Source: Pseudomonas sp. N3-W (lineage in GTDB: Bacteria > Pseudomonadota > Gammaproteobacteria > Pseudomonadales > Pseudomonadaceae). From it: a DNA stretch of 64,000 nt. A program made the translations under genes and the position numbers. Shown in pieces: positions 57,517 to 64,000 of this stretch. Numbering within the stretch: the stretch's first letter is position 1; each line of letters opens with the position of its first letter. The notes below the pieces were generated by a model, which was given only the letters and a program-made list of their open reading frames with translations, searched no databases and was not told the origin of the DNA. The stretch lies in assembly GCF_024970185.1 (NCBI RefSeq), contig NZ_CP103965.1, positions 4,731,001 through 4,795,000 on the forward strand, written 5' to 3'.

Positions 57517-58521
57517 TCAGTTCCACAGGCCGATCTTTGTCAGCTCTTCCTGGAAGTTTTTGCGGGTGATGAGCGTCACTTCATCCATAGCGGTGTATTT
57601 CGGCGGTTCCTTGCCGGTGGTCACCCACTCGTACATCATGGCCGCGGTGTTGTAGCCCTCGATGTGCGGGCTTGGCAGCATCGAGCCGAAGAAGCCGCTG
57701 TCGGGCTTTTTCAGTTCGCCGATGGCGTCAGTGCCGTTGATGCCGATGCCGATCACGTTGGCTGCGGTAAAGCCGGCGCTCTCGGTGGCGCGCACGCCGC
57801 CGAGCACGGTGTTGTCGTTCATGCCGCCGATGATCAGGTTTTTCGCGCCGCTCGGCAGTTTCACCAGCGCCGAGTTGGTGGCGTCCATGCTGCCCGGTAC
57901 GTCCAGGGTTTTCTGCGCGGTGTATAAGATGTGGTCTTTCGGGAAGCCTGCATCTTCCAGCGCCTTGACCGAACCGTCGGTGCGTTTCTTGCCGGTGTCG
58001 AGTTCGTTAAAGGTGTTGATCACCGCATAGGTGTCTTTCCAGTCCCAACCGCGATTTTTCGCTTCAGTGGCCATGGCGGCGCCCTGTTTCTGGCCGACCT
58101 CGAATGCGGCCATGCCCAGGTACGGCACGTCTTCCATGAATTTGCCGTTGGCATCGACAAAGCGGTCATCGACCGCGATCACCTTCAAGCCGTTGGCCTT
58201 GGCTTTAGCGACGATGGCCGGGCCGAGGCCGACGTCTGGCGGGCAGATCACAAAGCCCTTGGCGCCGTTGGCGGCCAGACTGTCGATGGCCGACAGGGTT
58301 TTCTCGCCGTCCGGCACGGCGATCTTGATCACCGTGAAGCCCTTGTCCTTACCGGCTTTTTCGGCGAATGCCCACTCGGTCTGGAACCAGGGCTCTTCCG
58401 CCTGCTTGACCAGAAAGCCGATTTTCACTTCCTCGGCCGCCAGCAGCGTACTGCTCAGGCTGACCGCAGTGACCGCCAGAGCGACACAGCACAGGGAACG
58501 GATCCCGCGACGACGATTCAT
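57517..58521 (-). CDS. araF: Periplasmic sugar-binding protein (AraF-like)
   Basis: A 334-residue protein with a signal peptide (cleavage near LLA-AE, ~29) and a type I periplasmic-binding fold (VKIGFLVKQAEEPWFQTEWAFAEKAGKDKGF; KVIAVDDRFVDANGKFM; NLIIGGMNDNTVLGGVRA). It is close to E. coli AraF, which binds L-arabinose, D-galactose and D-fucose. The context of galactonate enzymes makes D-galactose or L-arabinose the likely ligand. AAGGAG precedes the ATG, and a 27-bp imperfect palindrome lies upstream. Confidence 0.88.
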   Translation of the reverse strand: MNRRRGIRSLCCVALAVTAVSLSSTLLAAEEVKIGFLVKQAEEPWFQTEWAFAEKAGKDKGFTVIKIAVPDGEKTLSAIDSLAANGAKGFVICPPDVGLGPAIVAKAKANGLKVIAVDDRFVDANGKFMEDVPYLGMAAFEVGQKQGAAMATEAKNRGWDWKDTYAVINTFNELDTGKKRTDGSVKALEDAGFPKDHILYTAQKTLDVPGSMDATNSALVKLPSGAKNLIIGGMNDNTVLGGVRATESAGFTAANVIGIGINGTDAIGELKKPDSGFFGSMLPSPHIEGYNTAAMMYEWVTTGKEPPKYTAMDEVTLITRKNFQEELTKIGLWN

Positions 58522-58580
58522 AAGCTGACTCCTTGTTATTTTTGTTGAGCGTTATTTGCAACACAGGTCCAGCGGTGCAG

Positions 58581-58607
58581 CCAATAGTCATATCATATGA
58601 TGATTGG
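58581..58607. promoter_or_regulatory. Candidate FadR/GntR operator upstream of the importer operon
   Basis: An imperfect palindrome CCAAT-N3-CATAT-G-ATATG-N3-ATTGG containing ATCATATGAT, 60 bp upstream of the araF-like start. The same ATCATATGAT core occurs upstream of the FadR-type gene at 61427-61436. Confidence 0.6.
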
Positions 58608-58643
58608 ATTTCAGGCGGAGTTCCGCGCCCGAATCCGCGCTCT

Positions 58644-59462
58644 TCAGTCGTGATACATCACCGAGCGACCACCATCGATGGTGATGCACGAGGCATTGAT
58701 GAATGGCGCCTCATCGCTGGCCAGGAACACGGCGGTCATTGCCACTTCCATCGGCTGACCGATTCGGCGCGGCGGATGCAAATCGAAAGCGCGCTGACGT
58801 TCGGCATGCGGGTCGGCAAAACCGTTCCAGTAATCGACGTTGAGCTGGGTTTCAATGTAGCCCGGTGCGATGGCATTCACGCGGATGCCTTTGGGTGCGT
58901 ATTCGATGCCCAGGGCACGGGTCAGGCCGAGCAGACCGTGTTTGGCCACCGGGTACGGAAAGCAGCCGGGAATGATGTGGGTGGAATGGGTCGAGGCGAT
59001 GTTGATGATGCTGCCAAGGCCCTGCTCGATCATCTGCGGCAACACGGCCTTGCAGCCGAACCAGGCGCCATCGAGGTCGATGGCAAAGCAGCGGCGCCAG
59101 TCCTCTTCGGTCATTTCCAGCGGGTCGCGGAACACGTTCACCCCCGCGCAGTTGACCAGCACGTCGATGCGACCATGATGTTCGACGGCCAGTCTGGCCA
59201 TGGCATGCAGTTCCTGCTGGCTGGAAACATCCACCCTGATTGCCTGGACGTCATGACCCTTGTCGCGCCAGTGGGCGGCGACTTTCTCGACCTTATCACC
59301 CTGAATATCGCTGATGATCAGCTTCGCCTGTTGGGAAGCGAAGGTCGCGACAATCGCCTCGCCGATGCCCTGGGCCGCACCGGTCAGCAGCACGACCTTG
59401 TTTTTCAGGCGCTCGCCCTTCGGCGGTTCGGGGACTGGAGGCAGGGAAAGAGGTTCAGCCAC
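58644..59462 (-). CDS. SDR sugar dehydrogenase (galactose/arabinose 1-dehydrogenase type)
   Basis: A 272-residue classical SDR with TGAAQGIG (~29-36), NCAG, and the active-site tyrosine/lysine in YPVAKHGLLG. It starts at a GTG with AGGAG nine bases upstream. Related SDRs beside SMP-30 lactonases and AraFGH importers oxidise the anomeric carbon of D-galactose, L-arabinose or D-fucose to the lactone. The promoter module shared with dgoK supports galactose as substrate. It is 122 bases upstream of the araF-like gene. Confidence 0.82.
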   Translation of the reverse strand: MAEPLSLPPVPEPPKGERLKNKVVLLTGAAQGIGEAIVATFASQQAKLIISDIQGDKVEKVAAHWRDKGHDVQAIRVDVSSQQELHAMARLAVEHHGRIDVLVNCAGVNVFRDPLEMTEEDWRRCFAIDLDGAWFGCKAVLPQMIEQGLGSIINIASTHSTHIIPGCFPYPVAKHGLLGLTRALGIEYAPKGIRVNAIAPGYIETQLNVDYWNGFADPHAERQRAFDLHPPRRIGQPMEVAMTAVFLASDEAPFINASCITIDGGRSVMYHD

Positions 59463-59465
59463 GGA

Positions 59466-59636
59466 TCAGGACTCCTGTTCGAAGGCACGACGAAAGCCGG
59501 GCATCTGCGGATGTCCGGTCGAAAGGCTTCTGATAGCTGGTTTTTTCAGGCACAGAGGCAGGCGCGAAACCGCCTGGGCGCCGAGGCGGCCTGAAGCACT
59601 GAACCCCCAAGGGAGTGCGGTGGCATATCGTTGCAT
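59466..59636 (-). other. 56-codon open frame in the leader of the sugar dehydrogenase gene
   Basis: The conserved leader ends in CAGGTGAAGTG-ATG, exactly where dgoK begins in the sister module. Here that ATG opens a 56-codon frame (beginning MQRYATALPWGF) that ends four bases before the dehydrogenase GTG. The translation matches nothing recognised. It may be a leader peptide, or the 5' stub of a gene lost by deletion. Confidence 0.35.
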
Positions 59637-59748
59637 CACTTCACCTGTTTTGTTTTTTTAAGTGTGAGTGCGTGTCACTGATGGAGCCGACTATAAACCC
59701 GACCGACAAATAATCTCAATATATAATTTTGCATCCCATATTATGGGA
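59637..59748 (-). promoter_or_regulatory. Promoter module of the sugar dehydrogenase gene, copy of the dgo module
   Basis: Minus strand: palindrome TCCCATATTATGGGA (59734-59748; self-complementary except at its centre base), -35 TTGAGA (complement of 59714-59719), 18-bp spacer, -10 TATAGT (complement of 59690-59695), leader to CAGGTGAAG. All elements match the dgoK module in order and spacing; only the distal leader differs by a ~12-bp insertion. Confidence 0.8.
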
Positions 59749-59749
59749 A

Positions 59750-60625
59750 TCAGCCAGAAAATCGATGACAGCTTTTTCCGGGCACATCGAGGCGAATCGA
59801 CAGCACGGCACCGTCCAGCGGATGCTCAAGCGGGCTGGCGGCGCTAGTAATGTAGAGGGTTTTCAGGTCTTCACCGCCGAACACGCAACTGGTGGGGCGG
59901 CTGACCGGCAGTTCGAGCACCCGGTCCACTTGGCCGTCCGCTGTCAGCCTGAGCAGGCAACTGCCGTCCCAGCGTGCGTTCCAGACAAAGCCCTCGGCAT
60001 CCCACGCCGAGCCGTCCGGGACGCCACGCTGGTGCGGGCCAAACCAGGTCTGCGCCGGATCGAGGCCGCCATCGGTACGGATGAAATGCTGATACAGCGT
60101 GCCGTCGAGGCTGTCGCCGAAGGTCAGGCTTGTCAGGTCATCGCTCCACAGCAATGTGTTGGGGATGCCCAAACCCTGGAGCAGCGGCGTAACCCGCGCA
60201 TCGCGATCAATGCGAAACAGACCACCGCAGCGACGCACGACGGGCAGGTCTTCGCCATTTTCACCGATATTGGTCTGCATGGTGCCGAGCCAGAGTCGGC
60301 CCAGTGCATCGCACCGGGCTTCGTTGGGACGGTTGCCGGGCTGTGGGTCGGCGATGCAGAACAGGGTCAGCTGCGGCTCAAGCCCAGGGGAATCCAGATC
60401 CAGCCGGTAAACGCCACTGCTCAGGGTCACCAGCGCATCACCACTGTCGCAGGGAATGAAGGCGGATATGTGCTGCGGCATCTGCCAGATCTGCACGTTG
60501 TCGCCGATCAGCCGTAGCGCCTGTCTACCGGCGATGTCCACCCAGTAGAGCGCCTGGGTCGGCGCATCCCAGAACGGGCTTTCGCCGAGTTGCGCACGGT
60601 GTTGGGTAATTGCGGTCCACGTCAT
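59750..60625 (-). CDS. SMP-30/gluconolactonase family sugar lactonase
   Basis: A 291-residue six-bladed beta-propeller. Metal ligands are visible: the glutamate in LGESPFWD, the asparagine in RPNEARCDALGRLWLGTM, and the aspartate in GSAWDAEGFVWNARWDG. It hydrolyses aldonolactones (here galactono- or arabinonolactone) to the acid, the step between the SDR and DgoD. It lies 45 bases after the FadR-type regulator gene, probably on the same transcript, and its stop abuts the dehydrogenase promoter module. Confidence 0.88.
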   Translation of the reverse strand: MTWTAITQHRAQLGESPFWDAPTQALYWVDIAGRQALRLIGDNVQIWQMPQHISAFIPCDSGDALVTLSSGVYRLDLDSPGLEPQLTLFCIADPQPGNRPNEARCDALGRLWLGTMQTNIGENGEDLPVVRRCGGLFRIDRDARVTPLLQGLGIPNTLLWSDDLTSLTFGDSLDGTLYQHFIRTDGGLDPAQTWFGPHQRGVPDGSAWDAEGFVWNARWDGSCLLRLTADGQVDRVLELPVSRPTSCVFGGEDLKTLYITSAASPLEHPLDGAVLSIRLDVPGKSCHRFSG

Positions 60626-60670
60626 GCTGCCTCCTTGATTATTGTTTTTATGGGGGAACGAGCGTTGTTG

Positions 60671-61393
60671 TCAGCTCGCCTTTTTGTCGGCCATCACTTG
60701 CGGGTAGTAGCGTTTGATCGCCAGGTCAGCGTTGTCGATCAGGGTCATGCAGGCCCACACACCCCGCGCGGCGTCCCGGGCGGCGATGGCGTCGGCCATG
60801 TCTTTGTGGATCGGCAGCGTACGGCGCAGCTCGTCCGGGTCGGCGGCGGACACCTCGAAGGACACCGCCAGCAATGCACCGAGCGCCGGGACCATTTGTT
60901 CGATGAACTGATTGTGGCTGGCGGCGAGGATGCACTCGTGGAACAGCTGGTCGGCACGGTTGTAATCGATGCCGCTGTCCACCGCTTGCGCCAATGCCTT
61001 GTAGGCCTGCAGCACGGCGTGTACCTGCTCGGCGGTCGCCCGCTCGCAGGCCCAGCGCACGGCCATGGGTTCGATGGTGCGGCGCAGGTCGAGCAGGTCG
61101 TCAACGAAATTTTCCGGCAGGCCACTGCGCGACAGCCAGCCAACGACTTGCGGATCAAAGAGGTTCCAGCGCCGCACCGGCAACACTCGCGTGCCGACCT
61201 TCGGCCCGACTTCCAGCAGGCCTTTGGCGACCAGGGTCTTGATGGCTTCACGAATGACGGTGCGGCTGACGCCAAGTTGCTCGCCCAAGTCGGCTTCGAC
61301 CTTGAGGGTGTCGCCGGGCTGTACCTGGCCGGTGGCGATCCAGCTGCCGAGCCAGTCGACGGTCGATGCATGAAAGCTGCTGGACATGGACAC
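60671..61393 (-). CDS. FadR/GntR family transcriptional regulator
   Basis: A 240-residue regulator with an N-terminal winged helix (LKVEADLGEQLGVSRTVIREAIKTLVAKGLLEVGPKVGTRV) and a helical FCD effector domain (DLRRTIEPMAVRWACERATAEQVHAV...), with histidine/aspartate metal-site residues. Relatives such as DgoR respond to sugar acids. The ATCATATGAT motif upstream of its own gene and of the araF-like gene suggests autoregulation and control of the importer. Confidence 0.88.
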   Translation of the reverse strand: MSMSSSFHASTVDWLGSWIATGQVQPGDTLKVEADLGEQLGVSRTVIREAIKTLVAKGLLEVGPKVGTRVLPVRRWNLFDPQVVGWLSRSGLPENFVDDLLDLRRTIEPMAVRWACERATAEQVHAVLQAYKALAQAVDSGIDYNRADQLFHECILAASHNQFIEQMVPALGALLAVSFEVSAADPDELRRTLPIHKDMADAIAARDAARGVWACMTLIDNADLAIKRYYPQVMADKKAS

Positions 61394-61420
61394 CCCAAGG
61401 CGGATCGCGATGGGCCCACG

Positions 61421-61439
61421 CTAATGATCATATGATTGG
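61421..61439. promoter_or_regulatory. Candidate operator upstream of the FadR-type gene
   Basis: CTAATGATCATATGATTGG contains the perfect 10-bp palindrome ATCATATGAT and outer half-sites CTAAT/ATTGG, 28 bp upstream of the regulator's start. It shares both core and outer half-sites with the element before the araF-like gene. Confidence 0.6.
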
Positions 61440-61476
61440 GTGTCAATTTGATTTTTTGAGACGAATGCAAATCCAG

Positions 61477-61562
61477 TGTGGGAGCGGGCTTGCTCGCGAA
61501 AGCGCGTCATTCAACACGGATGTGTCAGACAAACCGCCTTCGCGAGCAGGCTCGCTCCTACA
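61477..61562. repeat. REP doublet (REPIN)
   Basis: Forward core TGTGGGAGCGGGCTTGCTCG and inverse core CGCGAGCAGGCTCGCTCCTACA; the inverse core is followed by seven T, so the element might also terminate plus-strand transcripts. Confidence 0.88.
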
Positions 61563-61574
61563 TTTTTTTACGGC

Positions 61575-62135
61575 TTACGGTTCCAGACCGATGGGGAAGA
61601 ACTCCCCACCACTCCACACACCCAGCCACGTCTGCCCTTCGATCTCACGACTCACCGCCAGCTCCACCAGTTGGTAGAACACATTGCGATGAATCAGCGC
61701 TTGAAGGTTGGTGCGTACATGCACGTACGGCGCAGGTTCCTGGGTAATCGGGTCGATCAGCACACGGATCGGGTGCTCCGTCCCGGCCTCGGCGGTCTCG
61801 TCGACGTTGGTGGTAAAGCGCAACAACTGGGCCTCGCCCTCGCCTTCCACGTCGACAGCAATCGCCACAAACGGCGCGTCATCGACCTTGATGCCGACTT
61901 TTTCCACTGGAGTGATCAGGAAATAATCATCGCCGTCGCGGCGGATGATCGTGGAGAACAGCTTGACCATCGGTTTGCGCCCGATCGGGGTGCCCAGGTA
62001 GTACCAGGTACCGTCCCGGGCGATGCGCATGTCGATGTCGCCGCAGAAGTCGGGATTCCACAGGTGGACCGGCGGCAAGCCTTTGGTCTTGGGGATTTGC
62101 CCCAACAGGTCGTTGGCTTTTTGCGGGCCACTCAT
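61575..62135 (-). CDS. DUF1285 family protein
   Basis: A 186-residue protein with AAGGAG before the ATG. It contains segments typical of DUF1285 ([51 protein letters not shown] strand). The family is a PH-like/SPRY-like beta fold of unknown function, common in Pseudomonas. It follows the DUF4823-type gene by 16 bases and shares its operon. Confidence 0.85.
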   Translation of the reverse strand: MSGPQKANDLLGQIPKTKGLPPVHLWNPDFCGDIDMRIARDGTWYYLGTPIGRKPMVKLFSTIIRRDGDDYFLITPVEKVGIKVDDAPFVAIAVDVEGEGEAQLLRFTTNVDETAEAGTEHPIRVLIDPITQEPAPYVHVRTNLQALIHRNVFYQLVELAVSREIEGQTWLGVWSGGEFFPIGLEP

Positions 62136-62151
62136 GGCGTTCTCCTTGATA

Positions 62152-62757
62152 TTACTGGTCGCTTATACCGATCAGGCTGCGCGCGTATTCTGCCAACGGC
62201 GGCCCAATGAGGTCTTGCGGCTTGTGATCGTGGAACGTCAGTAAACCGCCACGACTCTTGATCCGTGCAGTATCAATCAAATACTGGGTGCTGGTCTCGA
62301 TCAACATGATCTGAATCACACCGCTGTCGATGCCCAGGCGATCCACCGACTCCTGATCCAGCCATTCGTCGGAGTTGCCAATACGATCATCTGCCTTGGC
62401 GAAACGGGTGTAGAGCAGGTAGTGGGCACCGGCGGCACGGGCTTCGATCATGGCCTCATCAAGGCCTTCCGGGGCGCGGGCGCGACGGACCATCGGGAAA
62501 TATTCGACAAAGCCGTTGAAGGCCTCTTCCGCCACCACGTTAGGTCGCGGGTATGAGCTGCCAGGTGGCGCGAAGGCTCCCTGGGCGATGAAAATGAACG
62601 AGTCCGGCTGGATACGCAGATTGTTCACGCGACGGCTGTCGCTGTGATCCAGCAGCCCCGAATCGCTCATGTGATAGCGAACACCTTCGCCCATATCGCT
62701 GACATTCATGCAGCCACCAAGCGCCAAAACGGCCAGCAGCAAAACCAGGCTACGCAT
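62152..62757 (-). CDS. Lipoprotein, DUF4823-like
   Basis: A 201-residue lipoprotein (lipobox LGGC, Cys16). The segments [29 protein letters not shown] and [22 protein letters not shown] recall the DUF4823 family of Pseudomonas lipoproteins, which look like TolB-N-type assembly factors. GGAGGG precedes the ATG. Family name from memory; function unknown. Confidence 0.7.
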   Translation of the reverse strand: MRSLVLLLAVLALGGCMNVSDMGEGVRYHMSDSGLLDHSDSRRVNNLRIQPDSFIFIAQGAFAPPGSSYPRPNVVAEEAFNGFVEYFPMVRRARAPEGLDEAMIEARAAGAHYLLYTRFAKADDRIGNSDEWLDQESVDRLGIDSGVIQIMLIETSTQYLIDTARIKSRGGLLTFHDHKPQDLIGPPLAEYARSLIGISDQ

Positions 62758-62854
62758 CCTACCCTCCAGAGGCCGGTGACGGAAAACCGGCGAATGGTCG
62801 AAGGATGCAGCTTCCGCGCCAGCTCAGGATTATCGTCGCATGATGGAATGCAAG

Positions 62855-62920
62855 CACGGGCAAGCCAAGCGCCCACAGGTAACTGCACATGACCTGTGGG
62901 AGCGTGGCTTGCCCGCGATG
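62855..62920. repeat. REP doublet with minimal linker
   Basis: Inverse core CGGGCAAGCCAAGCGCCCACAG and forward core CTGTGGGAGCGTGGCTTGCCCG with ~17 bases between; orientation is outward compared with the typical REPIN. Confidence 0.75.
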
Positions 62921-62928
62921 AGGCCGGA

Positions 62929-63897
62929 TCAGCCGCCGATGATCTTCATGATGGTCGCGCCACCGGAGAATGCCACTTCCTGCTTGTCGCCCAAGGCCTT
63001 CACCAGCAGTCGCTGCAACGCCGGCAGAGCCTGATGACGCGGCTTGTCCAGCAAGTCGCCGACATAGTGCCGGTTGCTCGACGACAGGCAGCCATGCAGC
63101 CATCCCGTGGAAGACAGGCGCAACCGCGAGCAGGTCCGGCAGAACGGCACGCTTTCATTGGCGATCACACCGAAGTGCCCCTGCCCGGGAATTTCATAGC
63201 GAACAGCCGTGGCATCCACCGGCGCATTGGCTTGCAGGTATTCATAGCGCTCGCCGATCAGGCTCAGCAACTGCTGGAGGCTGACGAACTGCTGGAGAAA
63301 CGCGTTGTTGTCAGTGGCCAGGTGGCCCATGCGCATCAATTCGATGAACCGCAGCTCGTAGCCACGCTCCAGGCAGTAATCGAGCAACGGCATCACCTGA
63401 TCGAGGTTCTGCCCGCGCAGCGGCACCATGTTGACCTTGATCTTGATGCCGGCCGCAGCGGCCTGATCCATGCCATCGAGCACCGTCGCCAGATCGCCGC
63501 CACGGGCAATGCTGCGGAACGCATTGGCGTCCAGGGTATCGAGGGAAACGTTGATGCGGCGTATGCCGGCATTCACCAGCAGGGGGAGTTTTTTCGCCAG
63601 CAACTGGCCATTGGTGGTCAGGCTGATGTCTTCCAGACCCATTTGCCCGACAGCGGTCATGAAGGCTTCGAGCTTGGGGCTGACCAGCGGCTCGCCACCG
63701 GTGATGCGCAAGCGCTCGATACCCGCCGCTTCGATCAGATAGGCCACGCCGCGCGCCATGGCCTCTGCCGACAATTCATCCTGCGCAGCCACCAGCCGCT
63801 TGCCGTTGGGCACGCAGTAGGTACAGGCGTAGTTGCAGGCTGAAGTCAGGCTGATCCGCAAATTGCGAAAACGCCTGCCTTGACGGTCAACGATCAT
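62929..63897 (-). CDS. moaA: GTP 3',8-cyclase MoaA
   Basis: A 322-residue radical SAM enzyme. The N-terminal cluster motif is CNYACTYC (Cx3Cx2C), the C-terminal cluster CRTCSRLRLSSTGWLHGC (Cx2Cx13C), and the conserved double glycine ends the protein (KIIGG). It converts GTP to 3',8-cyclo-7,8-dihydro-GTP, the first step of molybdenum cofactor synthesis. The ATG at 63897 has GGAG upstream; a start seven codons earlier is possible. A 12-bp inverted repeat lies upstream. Confidence 0.94.
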   Translation of the reverse strand: MIVDRQGRRFRNLRISLTSACNYACTYCVPNGKRLVAAQDELSAEAMARGVAYLIEAAGIERLRITGGEPLVSPKLEAFMTAVGQMGLEDISLTTNGQLLAKKLPLLVNAGIRRINVSLDTLDANAFRSIARGGDLATVLDGMDQAAAAGIKIKVNMVPLRGQNLDQVMPLLDYCLERGYELRFIELMRMGHLATDNNAFLQQFVSLQQLLSLIGERYEYLQANAPVDATAVRYEIPGQGHFGVIANESVPFCRTCSRLRLSSTGWLHGCLSSSNRHYVGDLLDKPRHQALPALQRLLVKALGDKQEVAFSGGATIMKIIGG

Positions 63898-63926
63898 GAG
63901 CACTCCGGCAGAAGTCAATGTGAGCC

Positions 63927-63958
63927 GCTAAAACTTGACTCACAAATCAAGTTTTAGC
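63927..63958. repeat. Perfect 12-bp inverted repeat upstream of moaA
   Basis: GCTAAAACTTGA and TCAAGTTTTAGC around the eight-base loop CTCACAAA, 29 bases upstream of the moaA start. It could be an operator or the terminator/attenuator stem of a leader; no T-run follows on the minus strand. Confidence 0.8.
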
Positions 63959-64000
63959 AAGCCCCAAGCCTGAGTATATTCCTGTGGTACTGCGCCATGT

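Noticed and set aside
63919..64000. Molybdenum cofactor riboswitch
   Set aside because: Only one simple stem is visible; the several conserved helices of the known element are not.

Overview
The window is GC-rich, densely packed chromosomal DNA from a Pseudomonas, most probably of the P. fluorescens group. The evidence is the mupP-yciK pair, the NAGGN osmolyte operon, the etfBA / ETF-QO arrangement, a small CsrA paralogue, and many copies of a Pseudomonas-type REP/REPIN repeat with the core GTGGGAGC...GCTCGCG. No rRNA, tRNA, CRISPR array, complete insertion sequence or prophage was seen.

Layout. 1-6.3 kb: the 3' part of mupP, yciK, a GGEEF diguanylate cyclase, a haem-oxygenase-like diiron protein, and a membrane PAS-GGDEF-EAL protein. 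6.5-11.1 kb (minus strand): a trhO / DsbA-like / ABC-exporter operon, then a DUF2059-bolA pair with its own terminator. 11.2-19.3 kb: fumC, an EamA transporter, a small DUF6316-type protein, a thiolase, a polyphosphate:AMP phosphotransferase, and mnmC. 19.3-24.1 kb: one 1,612-residue protein with an LRR block and a C-terminal NEL-type E3 ubiquitin-ligase domain, an orphan effector candidate. 24.4-29.3 kb: the complete three-gene NAGGN operon. 29.4-41.4 kb: yheU, csrA-like, ynfA-like, an SDR, a DUF3309 peptide, an LTA-synthase-like sulfatase, a START protein, a YkgJ-type cysteine-cluster protein, a Lys/Ala/Pro-rich exported protein, a MocR regulator, an OmpA / DUF4398 / solute-binding group, and etfBA. 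41.9-46.7 kb: ETF-QO, an AraC regulator divergent from a zinc alcohol dehydrogenase, and an IclR regulator.

The most coherent system lies between 45.9 and 61.4 kb. It looks like an oxidative (De Ley-Doudoroff type) galactose/galactonate pathway split into two blocks. The right block holds a FadR-type regulator, an SMP-30 lactonase, an SDR sugar dehydrogenase and an AraFGH-type ABC importer. The left block holds dgoK, dgoA, dgoD, an MFS galactonate-type transporter and an IclR regulator. Together they would import the sugar, oxidise it, hydrolyse the lactone, dehydrate, phosphorylate and cleave to pyruvate and glyceraldehyde-3-phosphate. A near-identical ~100-bp promoter module precedes both dgoK and the dehydrogenase gene. 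It contains a TTGAGA-N18-TATAGT promoter with a 15-bp TCCCAT-N3-ATGGGA palindrome centred near -58. A second motif, ATCATATGAT, lies upstream of both the binding-protein gene and the FadR-type gene. Between the blocks sit a GNAT, an HD-domain protein, three small uncharacterised genes, and a tandem array of seven REPINs with two alternating linker types.

The right end carries DUF1285 and DUF4823-type genes and moaA. All assignments come from reading translations and motifs. No database search was run, and family names marked with lower confidence are from memory.
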